Shown: positions 16,701 through 25,612, numbered from the stretch's first letter. The stretch is 38,258 bases of DNA from CAYQSU01 sp964420325 (GCA_964420325.1 CAYQSU010000030.1:1-38258); one strand, 5' to 3'. Numbers and translations are program-made. Notes: generated by a model not told the origin, from the sequence alone.

Positions 16701-17444
16701 CGGCTTGCACGGGTCCTCGGTCGCGCCGGCGCCGGAAAAGCCAACGGAAAGGCGCACCTTCGAGCGGACTTCGCACAGCGTCTCGTCGAACCGATGGGGC
16801 TGGCCGCTGGTGTCGCCGGCGGCCGGCCGGGTGACGTGGGCGCGCAATCGTGCCGCGGCCGCCGCGCAGTCGGCCGGCACGTCGGCCAGGATGTTGATGC
16901 GGCGGACCGCCCTCAGCCGCGTCGAGGTATCGGGCCCGCCCAGCGCCCGCTCGCGCAGTTCGCGGTCCTCGACGGCGCGCACCGGATGCTCGAACGCCTC
17001 CAGATAGACGAGGTCGGTGCGGGCGGTGGTCGGCGGGGCAGGCAGCGCACCGGCATCCGCGCCGGACAGCTGCAGCCAGTCGTCCTGGTTGAGGAAGGTC
17101 TGCGGGAAACCGCCGTCGGGCCGCCGCTCCGGCCAGGCGTGAATCAGCCCGCCGAGCAGCAAGCTTCCGGCGGTCAACGTCACGTCGTAGGTGGCGCGCG
17201 CCACGAGGCCGTTGCCGCCGCTCGGCACGTTGACCGAGGCCGGCTGCGCCGCCAGCACGCGGAAGCCGTCATTGGTCGAGCCGTAGCCGCAAATCAGTTC
17301 GGCGAGCAGGCGCTGCCGAAGGCTGGACTCGATCCGTTCGTTCTCGTTCCAGTCGAGGTCGGTGATGACCCGGCCCTGCTGCAGGCGGACACCGGTGTAG
17401 GTCTGCCGGGGGTCGAAGAGATAGCCCGAGATGTCGCCGGTCAT
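13770..17444 (-). CDS. Giant DUF6519/right-handed beta-helix protein, candidate eCIS fibre
   Basis: This 1224-aa protein begins MTGDISGYLFDPRQTYTGVR and continues LQQGRVITDLDWNENERIES, the typical opening of DUF6519 proteins found in phage-tail-like clusters. The middle and C-terminal part (roughly 530-1000) is a right-handed parallel beta-helix, with repeated short strands and Asn/Asp turns such as NVVIQGCGPRSRV, LRVLRNEIRAL, SDVEIAHNRIEGGNGAGIVLG, RIAGNTIVG and DITVRDNRITDVG. Beta-helices of this kind occur in phage tailspikes that bind or degrade surface polysaccharide. ATG 17444 is preferred to a TTG at 17465. It is 21 bp after the tail protein I-like gene. A role as tail fibre or receptor-binding or depolymerising spike is inferred from fold and position; no catalytic site is evident. 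Confidence 0.85.
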   Translation of the reverse strand: MTGDISGYLFDPRQTYTGVRLQQGRVITDLDWNENERIESSLRQRLLAELICGYGSTNDGFRVLAAQPASVNVPSGGNGLVARATYDVTLTAGSLLLGGLIHAWPERRPDGGFPQTFLNQDDWLQLSGADAGALPAPPTTARTDLVYLEAFEHPVRAVEDRELRERALGGPDTSTRLRAVRRINILADVPADCAAAAARLRAHVTRPAAGDTSGQPHRFDETLCEVRSKVRLSVGFSGAGATEDPCKPRVTQGYLGAENQAIRVQLTAGNRFLWAYDNGEPLYRVEISNSTPAADGSIELTFLTPPLDPVLFPLQGAVIEILPWGALLANREKVAQAHGHLARVTASYDPGTGSLRIAPAVPIEMQEWLNAGERAAILNPLGDDDPPRYFYARIWQPGPESAADLDHPFTPGTGVALAGTGLVLTFSGFGLPGDYWVIAARPNTPERVVPWRLLDAAAPFGPQRFYAVLGLAHWSLTADGTPVATVEDCRHRFRKLCQVESCCTIHVGDGSESHGEVDDLQAAIEALPPAGGLICLLPGTHTAAASIAGRRNVVIQGCGPRSRVVPSEGQTAPVISIADSAAITLRDFAIESEQTLLVQATRPRGLRLERLRLAARDRAAVIATEGVGIDLVDSMIAVSAATVSRIGTAAPQEPAVFVAGRRLRVLRNEIRALTGLRRRLSAPGGLQIGGDSSDVEIAHNRIEGGNGAGIVLGSVDFQPRPVIASVALLQAYYAVRRPLPTFAGWLTIADNDCVTIDPQPRPPRDPNQPEPLDPVSDGPIEDCRILCNHILQMGSSGITVAYWFDPDGERDAVITDRLRIAGNTIVGCMQLPVGTMPPELAEIAAFGGIALASGADITVRDNRITDVGTGHGSPIVGIYVLDGEAVVIERNHLRDNGRIATLDSPVPTGRIGAIVIGLVRPAVDFFAPFGEQVQARQDGAPALIVEGNVAVAREGRALSVIGVGPMVIHGNRFTAHGSNSLRRGAIGQTAPGTFGVTTLGTTGLQARARVSNPLTAFLDLLGGAAVSVLNLGLSNEFYLQLLGFSGLGQIDPQQPPGQGFDDDIKLLANGNVQFNDNQVVLDSLSQAVTLTLSSVLLISLDDVAMQDNQCDCDMVFDFVAIDALVLGWSVRVQGNRFKEGLFNAFLSALSIGLFNDTSHNQGTHCFFSFGALEPRITLTGAPAGLEAELDTNRHIAPQSLCGMFRDRRGAVATGSGFQTLNRNF

Positions 17445-17465
17445 GACAGCAGTCCCCGCATCCAA

Positions 17466-19844
17466 TCAGGTTTCCGGAATGAACTGGGCGATGAGCCCGA
17501 ACGGCAGGAATTCGGCGACCTTGGTCTCCAGGTCGGCTTGCCGGATGGGCAGCAGGCGGCGGTTGAACACGCCGATCTCCGAGCGGTTCTCGCCACCGTG
17601 CCGGATCTCGACGGGTGCGGTCGGCCCGAGCTGGGCGTAGCCCGGGTCGCCAAAGCGCCGCGACACGAAGACGTGGTTCGGAACCGCCGGCGTCAGCAGA
17701 TGATGTTCGAACTGCGGCGGCAGGCGTCGGTCGGGGTGGGCATCCGTGGCCGAGAAGCGGAAGCAGCCGCTCTGGTTGTCCGACACCCCCACCAGGCCCT
17801 GGATCAGGGCCTCGGTCGCGTACAGGCGATTGACAACGACGTCCCCGAACACGGTGCTGCGACGCAGCTCGACCGACGCGATCCGACTGGAGATCGCCGG
17901 CACGCTGGCATCGAGGCTGTGCACGATCGAGTCGCAGACGACGATGTCGCGGGCCGAACACGGATCACCCGTGCTCGTCGCCTCGAGGATCGGGCCGGTG
18001 ATGCAGCGGTCGATCACCAGGCGGTCGACCTGGCCGCGGATCTCCAAAGTGATCGCCGGGATCGGCAGGCAGGACAACGGGGTGATGCGCGCCTGCTCGC
18101 CGCCCGGGTCGAGGGTGCAGTAGCGGAAGACGACATGGCGGAAGGCACCGTCCAGGACGATGCGGGCCGGCACCACGGGGCAGGAATCGCTGGCCTGCGC
18201 CAACGCCACCGATGCGAGGTCCGGCGGGCGGATTCCCAGCCACAACCCATCCAGAACAAGATCCGGCGGGTCGCCGCCGGCGACGGCGGCGATGGTGATC
18301 GTCGCATCGCCGGCCGGCGGCGTGAATCGCAGGTAGGGCCGTTCGCCGTCGGCGGCCTCCAGCGTCAGCGGCCCGACATCGACCCAGGTCAGCGTCGGTC
18401 CGAGATCGGGGACATAGGTCTTGCTGGTCGGGACCCGATGGACGCCGTCCGTCGGCAGGGTCACGGGATCGACGGGTCCAGGGTCGGTGAAGAAGCCGTC
18501 GCCGTTGACGGGGCCGGCCGGCAGCGTGCCGGTGACCTCGCCATCCGGCGACAGGCCGGCGGCGCGGTCGAACGGTCCGGCCCCGACCGGGCTGACCAAG
18601 CCGAAATGGTAGCGTTGGTCGAACAGGACGTCCCCGCCGCCGATGCCGCCGGGAACGAGGATCCTGCCGCGGGCCGGATCGACCAGGGCGCGGCGATCGG
18701 CCTCGACGCCGACGCCGGCGCCCCATTCAGAGAGATCGGCACCGATGGCTTCGTGCCGCCGCAGCGGCTCCGCGCCGGCGTTGTCGGCGATCGCCAGCGA
18801 AAGCGCTCCCGGCCACAGGTGAACCTTCGGCGACGTCTCGGTGATCGCCGCTTCCAGCAGATCCGACAGATGCAGGATCCGCTGCGCGGGAGTCAGGCGA
18901 TCGTCGATCAGACGCCGGAAGGCGCCTTCGGTGCGGAACTCGAAGCCGGCGTATGCCGCCAGCTCGGCGACGAGATCGCCCGGGACATCCTGGCCTTCAA
19001 GGCTGAAGCGCGCGGCGTTCAGGCGCCGGCAGGTCAGCGGCGCCGGCACCTCCCATTCGCGGACCGGCCGCCAGGGTTCGCCTTCGTCCGGGCGGTTGCG
19101 CGGCTGGAACAGCGGGATGTCGCGACCGCTGGGATCGAGCGCGAAGCGGCCACCGCCGAGATCGACCGGTGTCGCCAGCCGGACTTCGAAGGCTTGCAGC
19201 CGAAAGACGTGGAAGTTGATCTTGGGAATGTTGTATCGCCCGGACGGTCCACGCAGGCGACGGACATCGAGCGTGTGCGCCAGGTCGTCGAACGGCCCGT
19301 CGACGATGTCCGAAACGCGCGCCGAGCGCAGGTCGGCGGTGCCGCCGGGCGGTGTGCGGGTGATCCCGCCTTCCAGGCCGGGGACCTCGGGGTCGAGCCG
19401 GTGGCGGGTGCGGCCGAGCCGGCGGAACGCTTCGACCACGGCGCCATCCACGTCGCCGATGTCGCGGATCAGTGCCTCCAGGACCGGCAGCGTGCCCTTG
19501 CGTCGGCGGTAGAACAGGGTCCGCGCCACGGCGACGCGCTGGCCGCGGCGGTTCTGTTCGCTGACCGGCCGGGTCCCGAGCAGGTCGCCGATATAGGAGA
19601 CCGCCCAGTCGTCGGCGAGCGCGATCTGCTGGTCGTCCCACAGCCGATCGACGTCGCGGCGCGTCACCGCGGCCTGCTCGGCGATCAGCTCGATCAGCGC
19701 ACGCAGCGTGCCCTGGCCGAGGCCGTCGGGTTGGCCGTCGAGATCGCGGTAGATCTCAGGGATCCATGCCCACAGCTTCTCCGTGTAGTAGCGAACGAAG
19801 CGGTCGGCCGCGGGTCGGGTCGAGATGGTCAGGATCTCGCTCAT
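17466..19844 (-). CDS. Phage tail protein I-like baseplate/fibre-attachment protein
   Basis: This 792-aa protein starts MSEILTISTRPAADRFVRYY and resembles Tail_P2_I-type proteins in its first about 170 residues: WIPEIYRDLDG, LRALIELIAEQAAVTRRDVDRLWDDQQI, WAVSYIGDLLGTRP, and RRKGTLPVLEALIRDIGDVDG. The rest is beta-rich, with a late segment of short helix-like rungs (RLVIDRCITGPILEAT, SVELRRSTVFGDVVV) suggesting a small beta-helix. The ATG at 19844 lies 7 bp after the stop of the preceding J-like gene; the longer open frame extending to 20648 is a shadow. Tail protein I in P2-like phages attaches fibres to the baseplate, which fits its place between the J proteins and the beta-helix protein. 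Confidence 0.85.
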   Translation of the reverse strand: MSEILTISTRPAADRFVRYYTEKLWAWIPEIYRDLDGQPDGLGQGTLRALIELIAEQAAVTRRDVDRLWDDQQIALADDWAVSYIGDLLGTRPVSEQNRRGQRVAVARTLFYRRRKGTLPVLEALIRDIGDVDGAVVEAFRRLGRTRHRLDPEVPGLEGGITRTPPGGTADLRSARVSDIVDGPFDDLAHTLDVRRLRGPSGRYNIPKINFHVFRLQAFEVRLATPVDLGGGRFALDPSGRDIPLFQPRNRPDEGEPWRPVREWEVPAPLTCRRLNAARFSLEGQDVPGDLVAELAAYAGFEFRTEGAFRRLIDDRLTPAQRILHLSDLLEAAITETSPKVHLWPGALSLAIADNAGAEPLRRHEAIGADLSEWGAGVGVEADRRALVDPARGRILVPGGIGGGDVLFDQRYHFGLVSPVGAGPFDRAAGLSPDGEVTGTLPAGPVNGDGFFTDPGPVDPVTLPTDGVHRVPTSKTYVPDLGPTLTWVDVGPLTLEAADGERPYLRFTPPAGDATITIAAVAGGDPPDLVLDGLWLGIRPPDLASVALAQASDSCPVVPARIVLDGAFRHVVFRYCTLDPGGEQARITPLSCLPIPAITLEIRGQVDRLVIDRCITGPILEATSTGDPCSARDIVVCDSIVHSLDASVPAISSRIASVELRRSTVFGDVVVNRLYATEALIQGLVGVSDNQSGCFRFSATDAHPDRRLPPQFEHHLLTPAVPNHVFVSRRFGDPGYAQLGPTAPVEIRHGGENRSEIGVFNRRLLPIRQADLETKVAEFLPFGLIAQFIPET

Positions 19845-19851
19845 CGCGCCC

Positions 19852-22278
19852 TCACTGGCCGCGCACCACGATGGCGGCGAGGTATTCACCCTCGTCGGCC
19901 GTGATCGCGAAGGGTGCGGTCGCATCGTCGCACAAGAGACCGCGCACCTCCTCGACGCCGTCGACAGCACGGACGGCGGCGAGAATGTCGGCGCGGAACA
20001 CGGGCGCACCGATGGGGACCCTGCGCTTGGCGAGCAATCCGTCGTCGGGATCGTCGAGAACGGCGAGTGCCGCCGCCTCCACCGCCGCCGCATCGCGATC
20101 GGGCGCGATCGCGAAATCGACGGCGAAGGTCTTCGACCGGGGGACGGCCAGGGCGACGGCGATCGGCGTGCCAAGGGCGGCGATGGCGCGCAAATGCGCT
20201 TCCAGATCGGCGCGCAGCTGCGCGCCCTCGTCGTCGGTCGGCGGGATGAACCAGAGCTTGACCGCGGCGCGCTGCTCGCGGGTGTCCCAGGCCCAAGTGG
20301 CGGCGGCGTTGAGAATGCCGCGATAGCCGCGGGCGATCGCCTCGAAGTCGAGCAGCGAGACCGCCCGGCCGAGCGACAGGGCGGAGTCCGGCGCGGCCTT
20401 GCGGATGTCTTCCGGCCTGTCGCCGTCGTCGCCGCCGAAGGCCGCGAGCGGGTTGACGACGCGCCGCACGCCCTGCACCGGCCGCGCCAGCTGGCGCAGC
20501 GCTCCGGCCGGCGGGCTGGCGGCGCCGCCGCCGTAGCGGTAGGTGGCTCGGACGTTGCCGCTGCCGCTGGGCAGGGGCTGGCCGAAACCGGCGCCGCCGA
20601 AGGTGATCTCGGTCTCGCCATCGACCGTCTGACGCACCGTATAGACACGATCCTCCGGGCCGGCGAGGAACAGGCTCGCCACCTCCCGCCATTTCACGCC
20701 ATCGACCCAGACCGACAGCGTGCTCTGATGGCCGCTGGTGCTGCCGGGCAAGGACAGATAGGTGAGCGGCTTCTTCTTCAGGCGGAAGCGCTGGAAGCTT
20801 TGCGTCGCATCGCCGCCCCCCAGCACCTCGGCGACGCTTTCGCCGCGGGTGACGGCGACCAGATTGCCGAAGACCGACACCGGGGTGCGCAATGGTGCAG
20901 CGAACGCGCCAGGGTCGCCGAGCGGCGTCAGCGTGCCGGTGCCGGCGCCGTCGTCGATGACGTTGGCCGCGAGGTCGGCCCCGAGCTCCAGCGCATCGCG
21001 CAACAACACGCGGCTCTGTGTCGGCAGCTGCAGGGGCTGGACCGCGCCGACGAGCCCGGCGCTGGGTTGCAGGTCGGCGACGCCGATCTCGATCTTGCCG
21101 CTGCGCACGACGCGGCCGGCCGGCACGGCGTTGAAGTGCAGGGTGAGCGCTGCGGGGTCGGCGCCGCCGATCCAGCTGGGGCCGCTGCCGCTCAGGGTGA
21201 CCTTGGTGAACGGCGCTCTCGGCGGTTCGGTGCCGCCGTCCGCGGTCGATACGGAGGTCATGGCGACGCGTTCGCCAATCATCGAGGAACTCTCCTCGAA
21301 GAGCGAACTTCCGGTGAAATCCTCCTTGGCGGCGATGCTCGCCGACGTCGGACCGAGCGCCACCGTTTGTGTCGCGACCGCCGCTATCGTCGTCGCATGC
21401 AACGCGCCGGTGGCGGCGTTCTCGACGACCGCCGTGCCGCCGGTCCGAAGCTGGCTGTAGAGCGCATCCAGAATGAGCGTAAGGCTGCTGCCGTTCTGAT
21501 CGACCGCGTTGCTCGCGAACGCGTTCATCCCGGCGCGCAGCGCCGGGCGCGTCACCCGGATGTCGGCAACGAGGCTTTCTGCGGGAATGCTGGGTGGCGG
21601 GCTCAGCGTCACCTCGACATAGAGCTCGCCATCCAGAAGCCGCTTGCTCTCGAGCCCGGTCGCGATGCCCGCGTGTCGCGTGCCGCCCCAGGTCAGCACG
21701 GTCAGCTGGCCTTCGCCGATGCCCGCCGTGCGAGGGTCGAGCAGCAACGGCCCGCTGCCGAACGTCGTCGGACGGATCGGCGCCAGCGTCCATTCGTTCC
21801 GGCTGGCGTCGATCTGGACGATCTCGCTGGTCTCGAAGATCTGCGGCGCTTCGCCGTCGAAGGCGTCGGACCGGAAGGCGGTGCCGGCCGGAACGTCGAC
21901 CGGCTGGCCCGGCGCGGCGAACAGCACCAGGGTCGCGGACGCGGCCAGCGGCGGCGTCGGCGTGTAGCCGATCAGCGCGGTCAGGCGGCGCAGCGACGCG
22001 TCGCGCCGAGCCGTCGCGAGATAGAGCTCATTGGCGATCTCCCCGCTGTAGAATGCGACGATATCGAGGACGTAGGCCCACCACTCGAGGATCATCAGGC
22101 CGAAGTCGTCGCCTTCGCGCGCCCGCCAGGCGTCGAGCGCCGGCTTCAGCGCGATCCCCGCCAGCAGCGCCTGGCGGAATTCCGGGAAGCCGGCCAGCTG
22201 CCGCGGCAACCGATCGAGCCCAGCGGCGATCTCGAGGACCGGCGGGAAGGGGCGGTCATCGCACGGGCAGGTGGCCAT
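19852..22278 (-). CDS. Baseplate J-type assembly protein 2 (putative baseplate assembly protein)
   Basis: This 808-aa protein belongs to the large baseplate assembly family related to phage gpJ, probably a wedge component like Afp12. Evidence is the N-terminal DDFGLMILEWWAYVLDIVAFYSGEIANELYLATARRDASLRRL segment, which is very typical of these proteins, beta-rich middle domains, and a C-terminal J-like region (ARGYRGILNAAATWAWDTREQRAAVKLWFIPP, then ADILAAVRAVDGVEEVRGLL). The ATG at 22278 follows a GGGAGGGGGGAG tract. It is 11 bp downstream of J-type protein 1, forming the usual pair. Confidence 0.9.
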   Translation of the reverse strand: MATCPCDDRPFPPVLEIAAGLDRLPRQLAGFPEFRQALLAGIALKPALDAWRAREGDDFGLMILEWWAYVLDIVAFYSGEIANELYLATARRDASLRRLTALIGYTPTPPLAASATLVLFAAPGQPVDVPAGTAFRSDAFDGEAPQIFETSEIVQIDASRNEWTLAPIRPTTFGSGPLLLDPRTAGIGEGQLTVLTWGGTRHAGIATGLESKRLLDGELYVEVTLSPPPSIPAESLVADIRVTRPALRAGMNAFASNAVDQNGSSLTLILDALYSQLRTGGTAVVENAATGALHATTIAAVATQTVALGPTSASIAAKEDFTGSSLFEESSSMIGERVAMTSVSTADGGTEPPRAPFTKVTLSGSGPSWIGGADPAALTLHFNAVPAGRVVRSGKIEIGVADLQPSAGLVGAVQPLQLPTQSRVLLRDALELGADLAANVIDDGAGTGTLTPLGDPGAFAAPLRTPVSVFGNLVAVTRGESVAEVLGGGDATQSFQRFRLKKKPLTYLSLPGSTSGHQSTLSVWVDGVKWREVASLFLAGPEDRVYTVRQTVDGETEITFGGAGFGQPLPSGSGNVRATYRYGGGAASPPAGALRQLARPVQGVRRVVNPLAAFGGDDGDRPEDIRKAAPDSALSLGRAVSLLDFEAIARGYRGILNAAATWAWDTREQRAAVKLWFIPPTDDEGAQLRADLEAHLRAIAALGTPIAVALAVPRSKTFAVDFAIAPDRDAAAVEAAALAVLDDPDDGLLAKRRVPIGAPVFRADILAAVRAVDGVEEVRGLLCDDATAPFAITADEGEYLAAIVVRGQ

Positions 22279-22289
22279 CTCCCCCCTCC

Positions 22290-24875
22290 CTAAGCCGCGG
22301 CCTCGTCGCGCAGCCGGACACGCAGGCCTCCCTGGTTCGGGCGGCGCGGGTCGTTGCGCAGACGAAGGATGTGGTCGGCGGCAGCCTCAATGAATGCTTC
22401 CGAAAACGGCTCGAAGTCGGTTTGGCCGCGCCGGCGCACCGTGATGTCCTCGACCGCCAGCACGCCCGCCACGGCGGCGACGGCGGCCTCGAGTTCGGCG
22501 CGGTACAGCGGATCGCCGAAGCTGGAGTTGTCGGGGTGGAAGAACGGCAGCGGCGCACCAAAGGGTGCGGGGCCGGTCAGTGCCCGGATGACGCGTTCCT
22601 GGACCTGGCCGAAGTAGGCGCCGGGTTCGATGCAGATGACGATGTCGAGGTCGATGTCGAGGAACACCGGATCGACGACATGCACCTCGCGGCCGGCCTG
22701 GCGCACGCAATCCATCAGCCGTTCGAGCTCCGTCCGCCGATCCTCCGACAACGTGAAGCTGCCGAGCGGATCGGCGGTGACGAAGGTGGACAACCAGCTT
22801 CCGGTCCAACGCGTGGTGGCTCCGGCCTGCTGCACCCAGTCGAGCCGTTCGGCGATCTGCTCGTAGTCTTCATCGATCACCGCGCGCCAGACCAAGGCCC
22901 GGAACGCCTCCGGCATGATGCGGCGCGCCCGTTCGATGTCCTCGGGGTCGCGACCGCCTGCGACGGCCAACGGGTTGCGCACCGCCGTGATCCCCGGCAA
23001 CGGCGGCGCGTCCGCTCCTTGTGGAGCGTCTTCGGGCGGTGAGAGGTGGACGATGGTGTCGGCCGGGACGTTGGCACGCCGCCCGGGACCGCTGCGGAAG
23101 GTGACCCGGAACACCGTGTCGTCCGATGGACGGCGGCCGAAGGTGCCGTCGCCGAAGCGCACGGTTGCCCCGCCATCGGTGGCATAGTCGGCATGGACGA
23201 CGCGCTCGCCGAGCCGGTCGAAGCCGATGATCTCGCGCCAGATCCCGGGCTCGATGGTGAACACGCGATCGAGGTCGTCGGCGCGCAGAATCTCGCGCTG
23301 AAAGGCCCACACCTCGCCCGCGGCGAAGGCGTCGACCGGACCGCCGTCGGGTTGGACCTCCTCGATCAGCACCTCGGGCAGGGGGAAGGCGCCGAGCGGC
23401 GGCGGTTCCTCGGCGAACAGCCAGCCGAGACCGAACACCTCCGACAGGGGCAAGCTGCGCCGATGGATGATGGACCGCGTGCCGCTCTCGGCGTTCAGCG
23501 GTCCGCCGCGCTCGACCGTCGTCGGCACCTCCGGGTGACCGCTCGGCGGGCTGTCGATGGCGACATGGTCCACCGAGGTCAGCCCGGCGGTGGCGGGCAC
23601 GATGTTGACGCTGACGAAGGCGACCCGGAGGTCGAGCTCGAACGGCAGGGCGTCCTCGGCCCGCCAGTGCAACTTCGTCACGGTGATCGGATTGCCGAGG
23701 TCGTCGGTGCACAGGAGGTCCTCCACCACCTCGACCGGCTCGTCGATCTCGACGAGGTAGCGGCGGGCGGGGGCGTCGCGCGCTTGGGGCCGGGTCTCGA
23801 TCAGCGCCGTGCGGCCGATCCAGAAGCCGGGCACCGCCTCCGGATCGGGCGTGCCCGGAAGTGTCGCCAAGAGGAGAGGCTCGCCGACCACCCACACCTC
23901 CCGCGCTCCGATCTCGAGGCAGGGGTTGGTCGGATCGGGAACATGGGCGGCCAGCTCGTTCCAGTTGGCGTGCAGCCAATAGGTCGCCCGGTTGAGGCCC
24001 TCCGCCGGGATGTCGCGGTAGCTGTGCAGGCCGGTGCCGATCTCGAAGGCGAGCGGCGTCTGGCCCTCGAGGTCGGCCCACACGCGGGCGCCGGCCGGAA
24101 CGAGGACGCCGCCCGACTGCACCGTCAGCTGCAGCCGGATCCGCGGGCTCAGGCCTTCGTCGAGCTGGTAGTCGACCAGACCGGCGAAGGCGGCCAGCGA
24201 GCGCCGCTGGCTCAGCGTTTCGAGGTAGCCCTCTCGGGCGTAGCGGTCCTGGATGTAGCTGAACTCGTCGCCCAGCGCCGCCATCAGCTCGGCCAGCATG
24301 CTGCCGACATCGGCTGGGATGCGCTCCTGCCAGTCCGGATAGCGCTGCGCCGCGAAGTCCATCAGCGCGGCGCGGAGGCTCTCGAAATCGCGCGCCAGAT
24401 AATCGACAGGCCAGTCAGTCAACGTCGGCGGCGGGCAGTCGCGGCGCGGTTTGCAATCGAATAGGCTGGGGCAGCCTTGCTTGAAGGAAAACACCGTCGC
24501 GTTGAAGAAGCGGTCGACCCGCGACGGTGCGTGGTCGTCCGTCAGCGTCAGGCGATACGGTTGGAAGTCTCCCGGTTCCTCGACGTCGATAACGAGGACG
24601 GTGCGCAAGGTGCCTTGCGCATCGGGGACACGGTCCCAGGACAAGGCCGCGATCGAAACGGAGCTGTCGTCTTCGACGGCATCGATCCGCGCGAAATCGG
24701 CGGGCGGCGCGGTCAGGATATCGAAGGGATCGACGTCGAGGGCGTCGGGATCGACGAGAAAGAACACGTTCAGCCGCGTCTGGACATGCGGGTCGACCAC
24801 CTGCACGAAGTCGATGCCCGTGACCTGCAGGGTCGTCTGTTGGCAGATCAGTGCCTTGCGATCCCGTTCGGCCAT
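22290..24875 (-). CDS. Baseplate J-type wedge protein 1
   Basis: This 861-aa protein is the first of two J-type baseplate proteins, comparable to Afp11. It includes LTDWPVDYLARDFESLRAALMDFAAQRYPDW and EFSYIQDRYAREGYLETLSQRRSLAAFAGLVDYQL in the first third. The C-terminal J region includes GITAVRNPLAVAGGRDPEDIERARRIMPEAFRALVWRAVIDEDYEQIAERLDWV and ELEAAVAAVAGVLAVEDITVRRRG. ATG 24875 overlaps the gp25-like stop by one base. The protein is expected to build the baseplate wedges around the spike in cooperation with the gp25-like and second J-like proteins. Confidence 0.92.
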   Translation of the reverse strand: MAERDRKALICQQTTLQVTGIDFVQVVDPHVQTRLNVFFLVDPDALDVDPFDILTAPPADFARIDAVEDDSSVSIAALSWDRVPDAQGTLRTVLVIDVEEPGDFQPYRLTLTDDHAPSRVDRFFNATVFSFKQGCPSLFDCKPRRDCPPPTLTDWPVDYLARDFESLRAALMDFAAQRYPDWQERIPADVGSMLAELMAALGDEFSYIQDRYAREGYLETLSQRRSLAAFAGLVDYQLDEGLSPRIRLQLTVQSGGVLVPAGARVWADLEGQTPLAFEIGTGLHSYRDIPAEGLNRATYWLHANWNELAAHVPDPTNPCLEIGAREVWVVGEPLLLATLPGTPDPEAVPGFWIGRTALIETRPQARDAPARRYLVEIDEPVEVVEDLLCTDDLGNPITVTKLHWRAEDALPFELDLRVAFVSVNIVPATAGLTSVDHVAIDSPPSGHPEVPTTVERGGPLNAESGTRSIIHRRSLPLSEVFGLGWLFAEEPPPLGAFPLPEVLIEEVQPDGGPVDAFAAGEVWAFQREILRADDLDRVFTIEPGIWREIIGFDRLGERVVHADYATDGGATVRFGDGTFGRRPSDDTVFRVTFRSGPGRRANVPADTIVHLSPPEDAPQGADAPPLPGITAVRNPLAVAGGRDPEDIERARRIMPEAFRALVWRAVIDEDYEQIAERLDWVQQAGATTRWTGSWLSTFVTADPLGSFTLSEDRRTELERLMDCVRQAGREVHVVDPVFLDIDLDIVICIEPGAYFGQVQERVIRALTGPAPFGAPLPFFHPDNSSFGDPLYRAELEAAVAAVAGVLAVEDITVRRRGQTDFEPFSEAFIEAAADHILRLRNDPRRPNQGGLRVRLRDEAAA

Positions 24876-25258
24876 CAGATGGTCACCTCGACGTTGAGGA
24901 AGCGGCGCTCTCCGCGGGCGCGCAGGATGTAGGTGACGGTGATGTCGAGCCGCCCGGGCGTGCCGACCTCGGCCCGCACGTCTTCGACCCGGACCAGGCT
25001 GTCGAGCGCGGTGGTCAGCGCCTGATAGATCGTCGTTTGCGCGAGGGATGCAGTGGCTGGGCTGAGCGGCGCGAACACGAGGCGGCGCACGCCGGCGCCG
25101 AACTCGGGGCGGTTGATGCGCTCGCCGGGAGCCGTGAGCAGGACCTGACGGATCAACTGCCGGACGTAGGCCTCGTAGTCGGTCTCCTGGCGCAACCGCG
25201 CGCTCTTCGGCGAGATCGCCAGCGGATGATGGATCGCCTGGAACAGGTCTTCGGCCAC
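24875..25258 (-). CDS. gp25-like baseplate wedge protein (GPW/gp25 family)
   Basis: This 127-aa protein matches the small GPW/gp25 wedge family (Afp9-like). Visible signatures are IRQVLLTAPGERINRPEFGAGVRRLVFAPLSP near the centre, the ERxxRPEFGxG block being diagnostic, followed by IYQALTTALDSLVRVEDVRAEV and a closing strand LDITVTYIL. The start is GTG with AAGGGA 9 nt upstream. In contractile systems this protein links the sheath-proximal ring to the baseplate. Length is normal. Confidence 0.93.
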   Translation of the reverse strand: MAEDLFQAIHHPLAISPKSARLRQETDYEAYVRQLIRQVLLTAPGERINRPEFGAGVRRLVFAPLSPATASLAQTTIYQALTTALDSLVRVEDVRAEVGTPGRLDITVTYILRARGERRFLNVEVTI

Positions 25259-25294
25259 GACGCGCGTCCCTTGTTGTCGCTTTGCCCGAGCCGG

Positions 25295-25612
25295 CTACTG
25301 GGCGCTGACCCGGGGGTCCGGGATCTTTACCAGCATCGGCCCGGTCGGAATGCCGACGGCGTTGAAGCAGTTGCCGACGCTGCTGACCGAAATGGTCGGC
25401 AGGCCGACGGCGAAGCAGCGGGTGTTCGGGCTGATCCAGTTGCCGACGACGGTGAACGGCGGCACCGCGCCCGGGAACTGCAGCACATCGGCGACGGTGC
25501 CGAGCGTGCCGGTCGTGGCGCTGACGCGCGCGTTCGGCGAGATCTTGGTGACGGCGGGCACCTGCGCCGCATCGCTGACGCCGGCGGCAAGGGTCTGGAC
25601 ATTACCGGCCAT
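25295..25612 (-). CDS. Putative PAAR-like spike-tip protein
   Basis: This 105-aa protein (MAGNVQTLAAGVSDAAQV) lies between the gpV-like spike and the gp25-like gene, which is where the PAAR tip gene sits in Afp-type clusters. It is rich in Val, Gly and Pro with few charges and contains a repeated motif (KISPNARV and WISPNTRC), then VGLPTISVSSVGNCFNAVGIPTGPM, consistent with stacked short beta-strands. A textbook PAAR motif is not seen, so the assignment depends mainly on position and composition. ATG 25612 has GGGAGGAG upstream. The longer frame to 26008 overlaps the gpV-like gene and is not coding. Confidence 0.7.
   Translation of the reverse strand: MAGNVQTLAAGVSDAAQVPAVTKISPNARVSATTGTLGTVADVLQFPGAVPPFTVVGNWISPNTRCFAVGLPTISVSSVGNCFNAVGIPTGPMLVKIPDPRVSAQ

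Noticed and set aside
17445..17465. TTG start adding MDAGTAV before MTGDIS in the beta-helix protein
   Set aside because: DUF6519 proteins normally begin MTGDIS or similar, and the ATG has GGGGA 8 nt upstream.
10212..19904. Very long plus-strand open frames opposite the eCIS genes (about 10212-12998, 13029-15614, 15663-19904)
   Set aside because: They are antisense to well-supported genes with clear family motifs, are extremely Arg/Asp/Gly/Ala-rich without domain sequence, and arise because stop codons are rare in this phase of G+C-rich genes.
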